In this document: positions 1 through 5,674 of the stretch, piece by piece
Position numbering within the stretch: position 1 is the stretch's first letter
How the letters are laid out: the number at the start of each line of letters is the position of its first letter
Assembly (NCBI GenBank): GCA_913053915.1
Contig: CAJXGP010000125.1
Span: 1-6,480, forward strand
From: an uncultured Ignavibacteriales bacterium
GTDB lineage: Bacteria > Bacteroidota > Ignavibacteria > Ignavibacteriales > Ignavibacteriaceae
Length of the DNA stretch: 6,480 nt
Direction of reading: 5' to 3'
Program-made: the position numbers and the translations under genes
Notes under the pieces: generated by a model
The model's database searches: none
What the model was told of the DNA's origin: nothing
The model's input: only the letters and a program-made list of their open reading frames with translations

Positions 1-2
1 CC

Positions 3-19
3 TAAATAACAGTTATTTA
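3..19. repeat. 17-bp palindrome at the left edge
   Basis: Arms TAAATAAC (3-10) and GTTATTTA (12-19) are exact reverse complements around a single A. The one-base centre is too tight for an RNA hairpin, so a protein-binding site is the more natural reading if it is functional. In AT-rich DNA it may also be chance, and the gene it would serve lies outside the window. Confidence 0.35.
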
Positions 20-165
20 TTCTGGTATTATATACAAGTTATTCTATCCCATTCTCTAAAGTTATTATTTCGCTCCAGGATTACGACATTTTATTAACAA
101 ACTAAATCCGTGAATATACCGTTTTTGAATCGTGTCAAACTATGTGCCAGGAGTTCTGAAATTAA

Positions 166-209
166 ATTCGTTTAAAAATCGAATAAAATACTTTATTATA
201 TAAACGAAT
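166..209. repeat. nested inverted repeat (two-tier stem-loop)
   Basis: The outer arms ATTCGTTTA (166-174) and TAAACGAAT (201-209) pair perfectly over 9 bp. Within them AATAAA (182-187) and TTTATT (192-197) form a second stem with a four-base loop. The element lies about 135 bases beyond the stop of the minus-strand dehydrogenase gene and could be its transcript end or 3' stabiliser. The stem is AT-rich, and the minus-strand continuation is only moderately T-rich, so a true intrinsic terminator is not shown. Confidence 0.4.
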
Positions 210-344
210 CAACTTTAAAATTTAAAATGATTTTCTCACTAAAACAGGAATCAATTATAAATTTACAAGCTATTAGATTCCCGCTTTTGATTAAGTGAAG
301 ACAAATTTTTTCCGGTACAAACTTTTATACAGTTGACTCAAGAT

Positions 345-1877
345 TTATATTTCAAACTTAATTCCTTGTGCCAATGGTAATTTGGTACCATAGTTAATAG
401 TATTTGTTTGCCTTTTCATATATGATTTCCATGCATCCGAACCGGATTCGCGTCCTCCTCCGGTTTCCTTCTCGCCACCAAATGCACCGCCTATCTCAGC
501 ACCGGAAGTACCAATATTCACATTAGCAATGCCGCAATCCGAGCCTTCAGCCGATAAAAACTTTTCAACCTCACGTAAGTCATTAGAAAATATTGCAGAG
601 GATAATCCTTGTACTACACCGTTTTGCAGTTCGATAGCATTTTCAACTCCACCGGAATATTTAATTAAATAAAGAACAGGTGCAAAAGTTTCTTCTTGAA
701 CTATTTTATAATGATTTTCAACTTCTGCTATTGCAGGAACTACAAACGTTCCTGATTCATATTTTTCACCCGAAAGAGCTTCTCCGCCAAATATAACTTT
801 ACCTCCTTCTTGTTTAACTCTTTCCAACGCATCGGTAAACATTTTGACTGCTTCTTTATCAATCAACGGGCCAACATGATTACTTTCATCAAGTGGATCG
901 CCAATTTTTAATCCTTTATATGCATTGATTAATGATTCTTTTACCTTATCGTAAATTGTTTCATGAATAATTAATCTTCTAGTTGTCGTACAGCGTTGAC
1001 CGGCTGTTCCAACAGCGCCGAATACTATCGCTGGCATTGCCATTTTTAAATCTGCGCCGGGAGTTATAATGATTGCATTGTTCCCACCCAACTCAAGAAT
1101 CGATTTACCGAATCGTCCCGCAACTACTTCTGCTGCGTGTTTTCCGACTGCTATTGAACCGGTAATAGAAATTAAAGGCACCCGGTTATCATTTAATAAT
1201 TTCTCTCCTATGGTCGAACCTTTTCCGATAATTAATGAAAATATCCCTTCCGGAAGGTTGTTCTCTTTTACAACCTCAGATACAATTTTCTGAGTAGCAA
1301 TAGCAGAAAGAGGAACTTTTGAAGAAGGTTTCCAAACATTTACATTCCCGCAAACCGCCGATATCATTGTGTTCCACGAATAAACTGCTACGGGAAAATT
1401 AAATGCGGAAATTGTTCCTACTATACCAAGAGGATGATACTGGTCATACATTCGATGATTTGGTCTTTCGGAAGCCATAGTAAAACCATATAACTGTCTT
1501 GATTGCCCCACCGCAAAATCACATATATCTATCATTTCTTGGACTTCGCCAAAGCCTTCTTGCAACGATTTACCCATTTCATAAGAAACCAATTTTCCAA
1601 GAGGCTCTTTTAATTCGCGTAATTTATCTCCAAACTGACGTACAATTTCTCCTCTTTTTGGCGCAGGGACTTTCCTCCAATATTTAAAAGACTCTGCTGC
1701 AAGTTCCATAATCTTATTATAATCATTTTCAGAAGCTCGATAAACCGAAGCAATATATTTTCCATCCGTAGGTGAATATATTTTCGTTTCGCCTTGATCT
1801 TTCGTACCAAACCAATTGGTTCCGGTGGATGCTCCTGGGTTGATATTTTCAATTCCCAATTTTTCTAAAAAATCCAT
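345..1877 (-). CDS. amaB: L-aminoadipate-semialdehyde / piperideine-6-carboxylate dehydrogenase (ALDH7 family)
   Basis: An NAD(P)-dependent aldehyde dehydrogenase of 510 residues, full length for the ALDH7 (antiquitin) family. It is expected to oxidise 2-aminoadipate 6-semialdehyde, the open form of piperideine-6-carboxylate, to 2-aminoadipate in the cytoplasm. Visible landmarks are SAFNFP with N160, ITGS at 238-241, the general base E262 in ELGGNNA, nucleophile C296 in GQRCTTTRR, and EETFAP at 395-400. The C-terminal [12 protein letters not shown] and ESGSDAWK segments (about 459-484) mark ALDH7 rather than other aldehyde dehydrogenases. E114 and R295 match positions that family members use to hold the aminoadipate end (by my alignment). 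The ATG has a strong ribosome site, AAGGAG at 1890-1885, seven bases upstream. It follows the Rrf2 gene by 29 bases and stands near a lysine 6-aminotransferase, which makes the substrate assignment strong. The symbol amaB (also pcd) is by analogy. Confidence 0.93.
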   Translation of the reverse strand: MDFLEKLGIENINPGASTGTNWFGTKDQGETKIYSPTDGKYIASVYRASENDYNKIMELAAESFKYWRKVPAPKRGEIVRQFGDKLRELKEPLGKLVSYEMGKSLQEGFGEVQEMIDICDFAVGQSRQLYGFTMASERPNHRMYDQYHPLGIVGTISAFNFPVAVYSWNTMISAVCGNVNVWKPSSKVPLSAIATQKIVSEVVKENNLPEGIFSLIIGKGSTIGEKLLNDNRVPLISITGSIAVGKHAAEVVAGRFGKSILELGGNNAIIITPGADLKMAMPAIVFGAVGTAGQRCTTTRRLIIHETIYDKVKESLINAYKGLKIGDPLDESNHVGPLIDKEAVKMFTDALERVKQEGGKVIFGGEALSGEKYESGTFVVPAIAEVENHYKIVQEETFAPVLYLIKYSGGVENAIELQNGVVQGLSSAIFSNDLREVEKFLSAEGSDCGIANVNIGTSGAEIGGAFGGEKETGGGRESGSDAWKSYMKRQTNTINYGTKLPLAQGIKFEI

Positions 1878-1906
1878 TATCTTTCTCCTTTAATTTTTGT
1901 TTTGAT

Positions 1907-2329
1907 TTAATAAGAATTAATCTTTTCTATTATTGATTGAAGGTATATCTTTCGCATTTTATTTTCTATATCTATTTGTACATCGGAAAATAAATCTAGA
2001 AAAAAATTATTTAATTTTATCGTGTCATTTGAATTACCATTCTTTGTTTTAGCTACGTCTAAATAAAAAGCTTTCCGGTCTTCTATTGCACAATAAATTT
2101 CTTGAAGATGGAGTTTTGAAGGAGACTTTTTCATAACGAATCCACCCTTTGTACCTTGTATACTTTTAACTATGTTATTTTTAACAAGCATAGAAAGAAT
2201 TTTTCGTAATTTTGACGAATTGACACCTATGTATTTTGCGATCTCGGCGCTGGATTGTGGTATGGGAGAAGTTTTTGCCAAATAGTATAAAGCTTTTACT
2301 GCTGTTGATAATTTTGTTGATGCAGACAT
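1907..2329 (-). CDS. Rrf2-family transcriptional regulator
   Basis: A 140-residue winged-helix protein of the Rrf2 family, a normal length. The N-terminal part (about 5-66) shows the family pattern: a first helix STAVKALYYLA, a helix-turn-helix around SSAEIAKYIGVNSSKLRKIL (27-45), and a wing with GTKGGF at 59-64. The C-terminal half is a long helical segment rich in Asp, Asn and Lys (about 105-136), expected to serve dimerisation. It has a single cysteine (C80), so it lacks the three-cysteine Fe-S cluster site of IscR and NsrR and cannot sense by that route. Members without the cluster can act with metabolites or partner proteins; the ligand here is unknown. The gene is 29 bases upstream of the aldehyde dehydrogenase and divergent from lysine aminotransferase. 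A 25-bp palindrome lies 10 bases before its ATG, which suggests self-repression and control of lysine catabolism (inference). No clear Shine-Dalgarno site precedes the ATG. Confidence 0.88.
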   Translation of the reverse strand: MSASTKLSTAVKALYYLAKTSPIPQSSAEIAKYIGVNSSKLRKILSMLVKNNIVKSIQGTKGGFVMKKSPSKLHLQEIYCAIEDRKAFYLDVAKTKNGNSNDTIKLNNFFLDLFSDVQIDIENKMRKIYLQSIIEKINSY

Positions 2330-2339
2330 AATATAATCT

Positions 2340-2364
2340 ATTTGTTACTGTAAGTGTAACAAAT
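2340..2364. promoter_or_regulatory. 25-bp palindrome, probable Rrf2 operator
   Basis: The arms ATTTGTTAC (2340-2348) and GTAACAAAT (2356-2364) are perfect reverse complements around a seven-base spacer TGTAAGT. A smaller symmetric element TTAC-T-GTAA (2345-2353) is nested in the left half. The size and symmetry suit a dimeric Rrf2 protein. The site starts 10 bases before the regulator's ATG and covers its predicted -10 box, so bound protein would block transcription. Binding itself is inferred. Only GTTAC half-sites recur further toward lat (2461 and 2549), with no second full copy. Confidence 0.65.
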
Positions 2365-2381
2365 TAATTTTTCAAAATCAA
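2353..2381 (-). promoter_or_regulatory. candidate promoter of the Rrf2-dehydrogenase operon
   Basis: Read on the minus strand, TTGATT (2381-2376) is followed after exactly 17 bases by TACACT (2358-2353). Each box matches four of six bases of the standard -35 and -10 consensus. The -10 box falls inside the palindrome at 2340-2364, the layout expected for a repressed promoter. Transcription would start near 2346, leaving a very short leader. The matches are modest and the region is AT-rich, so this is a candidate only. Confidence 0.4.
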
Positions 2382-2489
2382 TTTTTTCCCATTTTCAAAA
2401 TATATTTATATTTCGAAAATTTTTGCTCACTTTATAAAATTTAATTTCATACTTAAGTAGGTTACTCAATGAAGCTTCCAAAAATAAAA

Positions 2490-2511
2490 ATGGAAGTAAA
2501 ATGGAAATAAA
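2490..2511 (+). repeat. tandem 11-bp repeat ATGGAANTAAA, two copies
   Basis: The units ATGGAAGTAAA (2490-2500) and ATGGAAATAAA (2501-2511) abut and differ at one base. One helical turn of spacing would place both copies on the same face of the DNA. The reverse complement of the core, TTCCAT, recurs at 2571-2576, and CTTCCA (2475-2480) pairs with TGGAAG (2491-2496). The second copy supplies the -35 box of the candidate lat promoter, so this could be an activator or repressor site. Confidence 0.45.
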
Positions 2512-2530
2512 TATAAGGATGTTGTATAAT
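2502..2530 (+). promoter_or_regulatory. lat: candidate lat promoter
   Basis: A perfect TATAAT -10 box at 2525-2530 is preceded, after 17 bases, by TGGAAA (2502-2507), which matches four of six -35 positions. Transcription would begin near 2537 and give a leader of about 260 bases. Perfect TATAAT boxes are not rare in DNA this AT-rich, and Bacteroidota-type promoters use other boxes, so confidence is limited. Confidence 0.35.
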
Positions 2531-2560
2531 TACAAATTTTATAATAAGTTACCATTATAG

Positions 2561-2574
2561 GGAAATCATTTTCC
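2561..2574. repeat. small inverted repeat in the lat leader
   Basis: GGAAA (2561-2565) and TTTCC (2570-2574) are reverse complements around the loop TCAT. It would sit just after the predicted lat transcript start. It may be a minor hairpin or a half of a binding site; chance is quite possible. Confidence 0.25.
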
Positions 2575-2674
2575 ATTGATAATTCACAGTTAATCAATTT
2601 CCTTTTAAAAAAGATTTTTTTAATTTAAATATCATGTTAAAATCAATTAAATATTTTAATGAAACAGGCTTCAG

Positions 2675-2718
2675 ACATCAAAGGAGCTATTTTATTTCTC
2701 GCTTTGAAAATGTTTTTT
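2675..2718 (+). terminator. hairpin with T-run before lat, possible attenuator
   Basis: TCAAAG plus GAG (2678-2686) pairs with CTC and CTTTGA (2698-2700 and 2702-2707), with one bulged G at 2701 and an 11-base loop. Alternative pairing of ACAT (2675-2678) with ATGT (2710-2713) can lengthen the base. Six T follow at 2713-2718. This resembles a weak intrinsic terminator inside the lat leader, 82 bases before the start codon. The stem is AT-rich, so function is uncertain. Confidence 0.3.
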
Positions 2719-2756
2719 AATTTCTCATATTTCTCCTGCTTTATGTTATTTTAATT
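2695..2756 (+). repeat. imperfect direct repeat, about 28 bases, two copies
   Basis: Copy one (2695-2722) and copy two (2730-2756) share, in order, TTTCTC, GCTTT, ATGTT and TTTTAATT, with small gaps between these blocks. They look like a diverged local duplication just upstream of the lat ribosome site. Low complexity of the T-rich parts reduces the certainty. Confidence 0.4.
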
Positions 2757-2800
2757 AATTTTTTTCACAGAAGATAATTTCTTATGAAGGGAGATAAAAT

Positions 2801-4171
2801 ATGGAAATTTTAAACTCGAAGTTTGAAAGTGGCGTAGTAAGTGAAAATACAACTATTACGCCGGGAAAAGTACATGAAGTACTTTCAAAATATATGCTTA
2901 CTGATGGTTTTGATATTGTTCTTGATTTGAAAAATAGTCGGGGTATTCATTTAATTGACGAAAAAACCGGTGATCAATATATAGATTTCTTTGCCTTTTT
3001 TGCCTCTTCGGCTCTTGGCATGAACCATCCGAAATTGAATACTTCCGAAGTCAAAGAAGAACTAGCTTTAGCCGGTATAAATAAACCATCGAATTCAGAC
3101 ATTTACACTACTAAAATGGTTGAATTTGTAGATACATTCGGAAGGTTTGCCATGCCGGATTACATGAAACATTTATTCTTCATTTCCGGAGGCGCATTAG
3201 CAGTTGAAAATGGGTTGAAAGTAGCGTTTGATTGGAAGGTTCAAAAGAATTTCTTAAAGGGTTATAAAGAAGAAAAGGGACACCAAGTGATTCATTTTAA
3301 AGAAGCTTTTCACGGGAGAAGCGGTTACACAATGTCCCTAACCAACACTGATCCGGACAAAATAAGATATTTTCCAAAGTTCAATTGGCCGAGAATAATC
3401 AATCCGAAAATTTCTTTTCCTTTGGAAGCAAACCTGGAAAGTATTAAAAAACTTGAATATCAAGCTATAGATGAAATTCATAAATCTATTAGAAATAATC
3501 CGGACGATATCGCTGTAATTATAATTGAGCCGATTCAAGGAGAAGGAGGCGATAATTTTTTTAGAAAAGAATTTTTCCAAAAATTGCGTGAGATTGCCGA
3601 CGAGAATGATATCTTATTGATGTTTGATGAAATACAAACCGGGTTCGGGTTAACCGGAAAGTTCTGGGCATCTGAATATTATGTTAATCCGGATATTATT
3701 TCCTTCGGTAAAAAAGCTCAAGTTTGCGGAATTATGGTTTCTGATAGAATTGATGATATACCGGAAAATTGCTTCCGCAAATCTAGTCGAATAAATTCGA
3801 CATGGGGAGCAAATCTTGTGGATATGGTGCGTTCAAAACATATTTTACAAATCATAAAAGAAGACAATCTTGTGGATAATGCTAATGTACAGGGAAAATA
3901 CTTACTAGATAATCTGCTGGATTTACAGAGTGAATTTAAAGGAATTGTGAGCAATGTAAAAGGTTTAGGATTAATGTGCTCGTTTGATCTTCCCGATCAA
4001 CCGGCAATAAACAAATTCAGGAAATCATGTTATCAAGAAAAATTATTAATACTCGGATGCGGTAAAAAATCAATCCGGTTCAGACCACCGCTAAATATTA
4101 CAAAAGAAGGATTAGATGAAGGTTTGAAAATAATTAAGAAAGTTTTATCTTTACTTTCGTCAAATAATTAA
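2801..4171 (+). CDS. lat: L-lysine 6-aminotransferase
   Basis: A class III (fold type I) PLP enzyme of 456 residues, the usual length for lysine epsilon-aminotransferase. It moves the side-chain amino group of lysine to 2-oxoglutarate, giving 2-aminoadipate 6-semialdehyde and glutamate. Visible landmarks are the phosphate-binding SGGALAVEN (129-137), FHGRSGYT (170-177), E243 in IIEPIQGEGGDN (the family's switch glutamate), D276 in FDEIQTGFG (pyridine-ring aspartate), the Schiff-base lysine K304 in SFGKKAQVCG, and NSTWG at 332-336. The QVCG after the lysine pair and the RFRPPL near the C-terminus are typical of lysine 6-aminotransferases and argue against ornithine or acetylornithine enzymes. 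The ATG follows AAGGGAG (2787-2793) by seven bases. It is divergent from the Rrf2-dehydrogenase operon that encodes the next pathway step, and it ends at a strong terminator. Confidence 0.94.
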   Translation: MEILNSKFESGVVSENTTITPGKVHEVLSKYMLTDGFDIVLDLKNSRGIHLIDEKTGDQYIDFFAFFASSALGMNHPKLNTSEVKEELALAGINKPSNSDIYTTKMVEFVDTFGRFAMPDYMKHLFFISGGALAVENGLKVAFDWKVQKNFLKGYKEEKGHQVIHFKEAFHGRSGYTMSLTNTDPDKIRYFPKFNWPRIINPKISFPLEANLESIKKLEYQAIDEIHKSIRNNPDDIAVIIIEPIQGEGGDNFFRKEFFQKLREIADENDILLMFDEIQTGFGLTGKFWASEYYVNPDIISFGKKAQVCGIMVSDRIDDIPENCFRKSSRINSTWGANLVDMVRSKHILQIIKEDNLVDNANVQGKYLLDNLLDLQSEFKGIVSNVKGLGLMCSFDLPDQPAINKFRKSCYQEKLLILGCGKKSIRFRPPLNITKEGLDEGLKIIKKVLSLLSSNN

Positions 4172-4193
4172 TAATATTTATATAACTACTTGC

Positions 4194-4230
4194 ATGATAC
4201 GGCTCCGGGAAGGAGCCGTAGTCATTTTAA
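4194..4230 (+). terminator. strong intrinsic terminator of lat
   Basis: ACGGCTCC (4199-4206) and GGAGCCGT (4212-4219) form a perfect 8-bp GC-rich stem with loop GGGAA. The stem extends outward by T-A and then ATGA/TCAT pairing, with one bulged G at 4221, to about 13 bp in all. TTTT (4225-4228) and then AAATT follow. It starts 22 bases after the lat stop codon. It is the clearest terminator in the window and excludes a start for the next gene at the TTG at 4190. Confidence 0.88.
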
Positions 4231-4249
4231 ATTCTCAAAAATTTTATCT

Positions 4250-4936
4250 GTGGAAAATTACTTATTTATTGTAAGCACACCAATTGGAAATATTAAAGAT
4301 ATTTCATTACGAGCTTTGGAAATCTTGCAAAATGTTCAATTCATCGCTTGCGAAGATACGAGGATCACTTCAATTTTATTGAATCAATATAAAATAAAGA
4401 AAAGAATGGTATCTTTGAACGCCGTGAACGAAAAAACTAAAATCCCATATATGATTAAAAGGATAATCAAAGGTGAATCTTGCGCACTGGTTTCCGATGC
4501 AGGAACACCGTGTATTTCTGATCCCGGAGTAAGATTAGTTTCCGCTGCATTAAAAGAAAATATTCATGTAGTGCCTGTCCCGGGAGCAACTGCTGTTATT
4601 ACTGCATTAACAATAAGCGGATTACCAACAGATTCTTTTGTGTTCGAAGGGTTTTTACCTCAAAAAAAAGGTAGACAAAAAAAATTAGAATTACTTTCTA
4701 AAGAAACTCGCACAATCGTATTATACGAATCAAAATATCGTATCGGAAAATTAATCAATGAGATTGAAAAATATATGCCGGATAGAATTGTTGTTGTTTG
4801 CCGCGAACTAACTAAAAAATTTGAAGAAGTTTGGAGAGATTATCCGTCTGAATTATTAAAATCTTTACCCGGACGAATAACTAAAGGAGAATTTGTGGTT
4901 GTGATTTCTCCAATCGATTGGAAAGAAGATATGTAA
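4250..4936 (+). CDS. rsmI: 16S rRNA (cytidine1402-2'-O)-methyltransferase RsmI
   Basis: A tetrapyrrole-methylase-fold enzyme that uses S-adenosylmethionine to 2'-O-methylate C1402 in the decoding centre of 16S rRNA. From the GTG at 4250 it has 228 residues, a short form without the C-terminal extension of longer homologues. Landmarks are STPIGNIKDI (9-18), CEDTR (34-38), LVSDAGTPCISDPG (80-93), VPVPGATA (108-115) and FEGFLPQKKG. The frame is open back to a TTG at 4190, but those first 20 codons lie in the lat terminator and match nothing in the family, while GTG gives the normal family beginning just before the YLFIVSTPIGN strand. No clear ribosome site precedes the GTG, so its start is fairly, not fully, certain. 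The loop that often reads HEHN in relatives reads LNAVNEK here (56-62). With only 24 bases after the terminator, its promoter is not obvious; it may depend on read-through or on a promoter within lat. Confidence 0.93.
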   Translation: MENYLFIVSTPIGNIKDISLRALEILQNVQFIACEDTRITSILLNQYKIKKRMVSLNAVNEKTKIPYMIKRIIKGESCALVSDAGTPCISDPGVRLVSAALKENIHVVPVPGATAVITALTISGLPTDSFVFEGFLPQKKGRQKKLELLSKETRTIVLYESKYRIGKLINEIEKYMPDRIVVVCRELTKKFEEVWRDYPSELLKSLPGRITKGEFVVVISPIDWKEDM

Positions 4937-4962
4937 GCATACAACACAAGATAGCTATTCTG

Positions 4963-5004
4963 AAAAAAGAGAAGGGAAAACTTTGTTTTCTGATTCTCAA
5001 TTTT
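4963..5004. terminator. probable two-way terminator between rsmI and apt
   Basis: GAGAA (4969-4973) pairs with TTCTC (4994-4998), and inside it GAAAAC (4976-4981) pairs with GTTTTC (4985-4990) around a three-base loop, with a small internal loop between the stems. AAAA (4963-4966) and TTTT (5001-5004) flank the stem. On the plus strand a T-run follows for rsmI; on the minus strand the A-run becomes a T-run for the convergent apt gene. Low GC makes it only moderately convincing. Confidence 0.5.
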
Positions 5005-5021
5005 GCCCCAAGAACGAAAGA

Positions 5022-5084
5022 ATTTTCACATCTTTTAAACGCTAAGAATGGTAAAAAAACTAAGTTGCGTTAAAGGATGAAAAT
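5022..5084. repeat. long imperfect hairpin in the rsmI-apt spacer
   Basis: Bases 5022-5042 can pair with 5067-5084 over about 18 base pairs with a bulged A (5037), a two-base bulge (5028-5029) and one G-T pair, around a 24-base loop. The core is AACGC against GCGTT. It lies just past the stop of apt on the minus strand, where the following bases are moderately T-rich, so it may end or protect the apt transcript. It could equally be a separate repeat element. Confidence 0.45.
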
Positions 5085-5146
5085 ATATGCTTAGAATTAT
5101 TATAAGTTCTGCCATCCGAATTAAATTTTTACAAAAAAAGTAATAA

Positions 5147-5674
5147 TTACTCGGTTTCATATTGAATTAAGGATTTGACGTCATAATTTTTTAATTTATC
5201 TCTACCGTTTAAGAAAGACAATTCGATAATAAAAGATAATTGAACCACTTCCCCGCCCAATTTTTCAACCAAAGTAGCCGAAGCACATGCAGTGCCGCCG
5301 GTAGCAATTAAATCATCATGAATTAAAACTTTTTCGCCTCGTTTTATTGCATCTTTATGAATTTCAATTGTATCTGTTCCATATTCTAAAGCGTAGGTCA
5401 TTTTTTCAGTTTCTGCAGGTAATTTTCCCGGTTTTCTGACGGGTACAAAACCGACATTTAATTTCTCTGCCAATAAAGCTCCAAAGATGAACCCTCGTGA
5501 TTCAATACCCACAACTTTAGCAATTTGAATCCCTTCTGTAAATCTAAGTAAACTTTGTAATGTAAGCTTTACAGCTTTAGGCTCTTTTAGAAGAGTAGTA
5601 ATATCTCTAAAAACAATCCCCTCTTTAGGAAAATCTTTCACCGACCTAATAAAATCTTTCAATTGTTTTGGCAT
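5147..5674 (-). CDS. apt: adenine phosphoribosyltransferase
   Basis: A purine-salvage enzyme that joins adenine and PRPP to form AMP and pyrophosphate in the cytoplasm. At 175 residues it is the normal length. Landmarks are FPKEGIVFRDITTLL (15-29), VVGIESRGFIFGALLAEKL (54-72), VPVRKPGKLP (77-86), and the PRPP-binding loop VLIHDDLIATGGT (116-128). The ATG directly follows the stop codon of the upstream hydratase gene (TAAATG), and its ribosome site GGGAG (5684-5680) lies inside the end of that gene, so the two are co-transcribed and probably translationally coupled. The link between an acyl-CoA enzyme and purine salvage looks like simple housekeeping gene order. Two hairpins in the downstream spacer are candidates for its transcript end. 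Confidence 0.95.
   Translation of the reverse strand: MPKQLKDFIRSVKDFPKEGIVFRDITTLLKEPKAVKLTLQSLLRFTEGIQIAKVVGIESRGFIFGALLAEKLNVGFVPVRKPGKLPAETEKMTYALEYGTDTIEIHKDAIKRGEKVLIHDDLIATGGTACASATLVEKLGGEVVQLSFIIELSFLNGRDKLKNYDVKSLIQYETE

Larger units (their letters stand above)
1..344. other. gene-free AT-rich spacer downstream of the dehydrogenase
   Basis: No convincing gene is seen on either strand. The longest plus-strand reading from the left edge ends at a TAA near position 100 and resembles no family I know. A 23-codon ATG frame at 227-298 has no ribosome site. The stretch contains a small palindrome at the left edge (3-19), a nested inverted repeat (166-209) and a 7-bp tandem TTTAAAA repeat (214-227). 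It lies downstream of the minus-strand dehydrogenase, so that gene's transcript should end here, but no classic GC-rich terminator is visible. Confidence 0.6.
2365..2800. other. long intergenic region upstream of lat
   Basis: This is 436 bases of very AT-rich DNA with no supported protein gene. It carries several elements listed separately: an 11-bp tandem repeat and small inverted repeats (2471-2511, 2561-2574), a candidate promoter (2502-2530), a hairpin followed by six T (2675-2718), and a roughly 28-base imperfect direct repeat (2695-2756). A 28-codon ATG frame at 2634-2720 has no ribosome site and overlaps the hairpin. I could not recognise a lysine riboswitch or any other known riboswitch here. 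Confidence 0.6.

Noticed and set aside
227..298. 23-residue ATG frame in the left spacer
   Set aside because: No ribosome site and no recognisable features; expected by chance.
1069..1687. Plus-strand open frames inside the dehydrogenase region
   Set aside because: They lie opposite a clear full-length aldehyde dehydrogenase, have no ribosome sites and resemble no family; they are antisense shadows.
1907..2329. Regulator as an Fe-S sensor of the IscR/NsrR type
   Set aside because: Only one cysteine (C80) is present, so the three-cysteine cluster site is missing.
2634..2720. 28-codon ATG frame upstream of lat as a leader peptide gene
   Set aside because: No ribosome site, no enrichment for lysine codons, and it overlaps a hairpin and T-run; kept only as part of the leader observation.
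2537..2800. Lysine riboswitch before lat
   Set aside because: The pathway makes it tempting, but I could not find its conserved core pattern; only a simple hairpin with a T-run is visible.
3338..3954. Minus-strand open frames inside lat
   Set aside because: They overlap the well-supported lysine aminotransferase on the other strand and have no family features.
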